Assembly (NCBI GenBank): GCA_012797715.1
Contig: JAAZOO010000023.1
Span: forward strand, 1 to 6,248
Reading direction: 5' to 3'
Source: Geobacteraceae bacterium
Lineage (GTDB): Bacteria; Desulfobacterota; Desulfuromonadia; Geobacterales; Geobacteraceae
Length of the DNA: 6,248 nucleotides
Shown: one piece after another, positions 5,917 through 6,248 of the stretch
Layout of the letters: each line of letters opens with the position of its first letter
How positions within the stretch are numbered: the stretch's first letter is position 1
Translations under genes and position numbers: made by a program
The notes under the pieces: model-generated
Told to the model about the DNA's origin: nothing
The model's input: the letters and a program-made list of their open reading frames with translations, nothing else
The model's database searches: none

Positions 5917-6248
5917 ATGGATAGAGAAACGTACGATGAAAATCCGGGAAGAATCCTGATTGCGGACGACAGCGCCGCCAATCTCCGGCTTCTGTCCGGA
6001 ATACTTTCCAGGAGTGGATATTCTGTCCGCGAGGCGTCCGATGGCGCGGAAGCGTTGCGACTGGCGCGGGCGGAGCTGCCTGACCTCATTCTCCTGGACG
6101 TCATGATGCCGTTTCTGGACGGCTTCAAGGTGTGCCAGTTTCTGAAAAGCGATGCAGCAACCCGTGACATCCCGGTTGTCTTCATGACCTCCCTCACGGA
6201 AACGCGTGACAAGGTCAAGGGATTCCAGATGGGCGCCGCGGACTATAT
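5917..6248 (+). CDS. Response regulator, receiver domain (3' end beyond window)
   Basis: The first 110 residues of a CheY-like receiver are visible, and the frame is still open at the window edge. The acidic pair is D17-D18 (ILIADDS), the phosphoacceptor is D61 (LILLDVMMP), and the conserved Thr/Ser site is T91 (VVFMTS). The partial GAADY just before the edge is the usual run-up to the conserved Lys-Pro. The start is supported by GAGGAG at 5905-5910. This type (ANLRLLSGIL..., DGFKVCQFLK) often begins longer proteins in which a cyclase, GGDEF, HD-type or kinase domain follows, so the output domain cannot be told. It follows two kinases in the same direction and is a plausible phosphate acceptor for either, but pairing is inferred only from position. 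All receiver residues visible are intact, in contrast to the broken receiver at the start of the upstream kinase. Confidence 0.92.
   Translation, partial: MDRETYDENPGRILIADDSAANLRLLSGILSRSGYSVREASDGAEALRLARAELPDLILLDVMMPFLDGFKVCQFLKSDAATRDIPVVFMTSLTETRDKVKGFQMGAADY

Overview
The window is bacterial-type DNA of moderately high G+C content with strong GGAGG-type ribosome binding sites. It carries a cluster of sensory signal-transduction genes, all on the + strand. The family mix is an AhpD-like protein, multi-PAS kinases with a HisKA_2 core and a stand-alone response regulator. This is common in Desulfobacterota/Geobacter-like and syntrophic delta-lineage bacteria. Similar kinases also occur in Methanomicrobia, so the taxonomic call is an inference and not firm.

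Layout. Positions 1-121 are one arm of a long inverted repeat whose partner lies at 1137-1257 (118 of 121 bases match). Between the arms are about 650 bases with no recognisable intact gene (122-772) and a small AhpD/carboxymuconolactone-decarboxylase-like gene (773-1087). The right-hand repeat copy is half of a larger, geometrically regular imperfect palindrome (1134-1342). A leader with a possible promoter follows (1343-1596).

Next come two paralogous sensor histidine kinases, 1597-3744 and 3741-5606, which overlap by 4 bases (ATGA) and are almost certainly co-translated. The first is membrane-anchored, with an N-terminal hydrophobic segment, a very short external loop, a second membrane segment, three PAS domains, HisKA_2 and an ATPase domain. 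The second is cytoplasmic, with three PAS domains, HisKA_2 and an ATPase domain. It begins with what looks like the first third of a receiver domain, cut off before the phosphoacceptor aspartate. A 310-base intergenic region with a perfect 10-bp inverted repeat follows. The window ends inside a response regulator gene (5917 onward) with an intact phosphoacceptor site.

Together the genes look like a two-kinase sensory cluster in which signals read by up to six PAS domains could feed the downstream receiver protein. The pairing is inferred from proximity only. The most unusual points are the repeat/palindrome structure around the AhpD-like gene, the apparent loss of sensor or receiver portions in both kinases, and a cysteine-rich PAS domain in the second kinase. 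I did not find a clearly new defence or mobile system.
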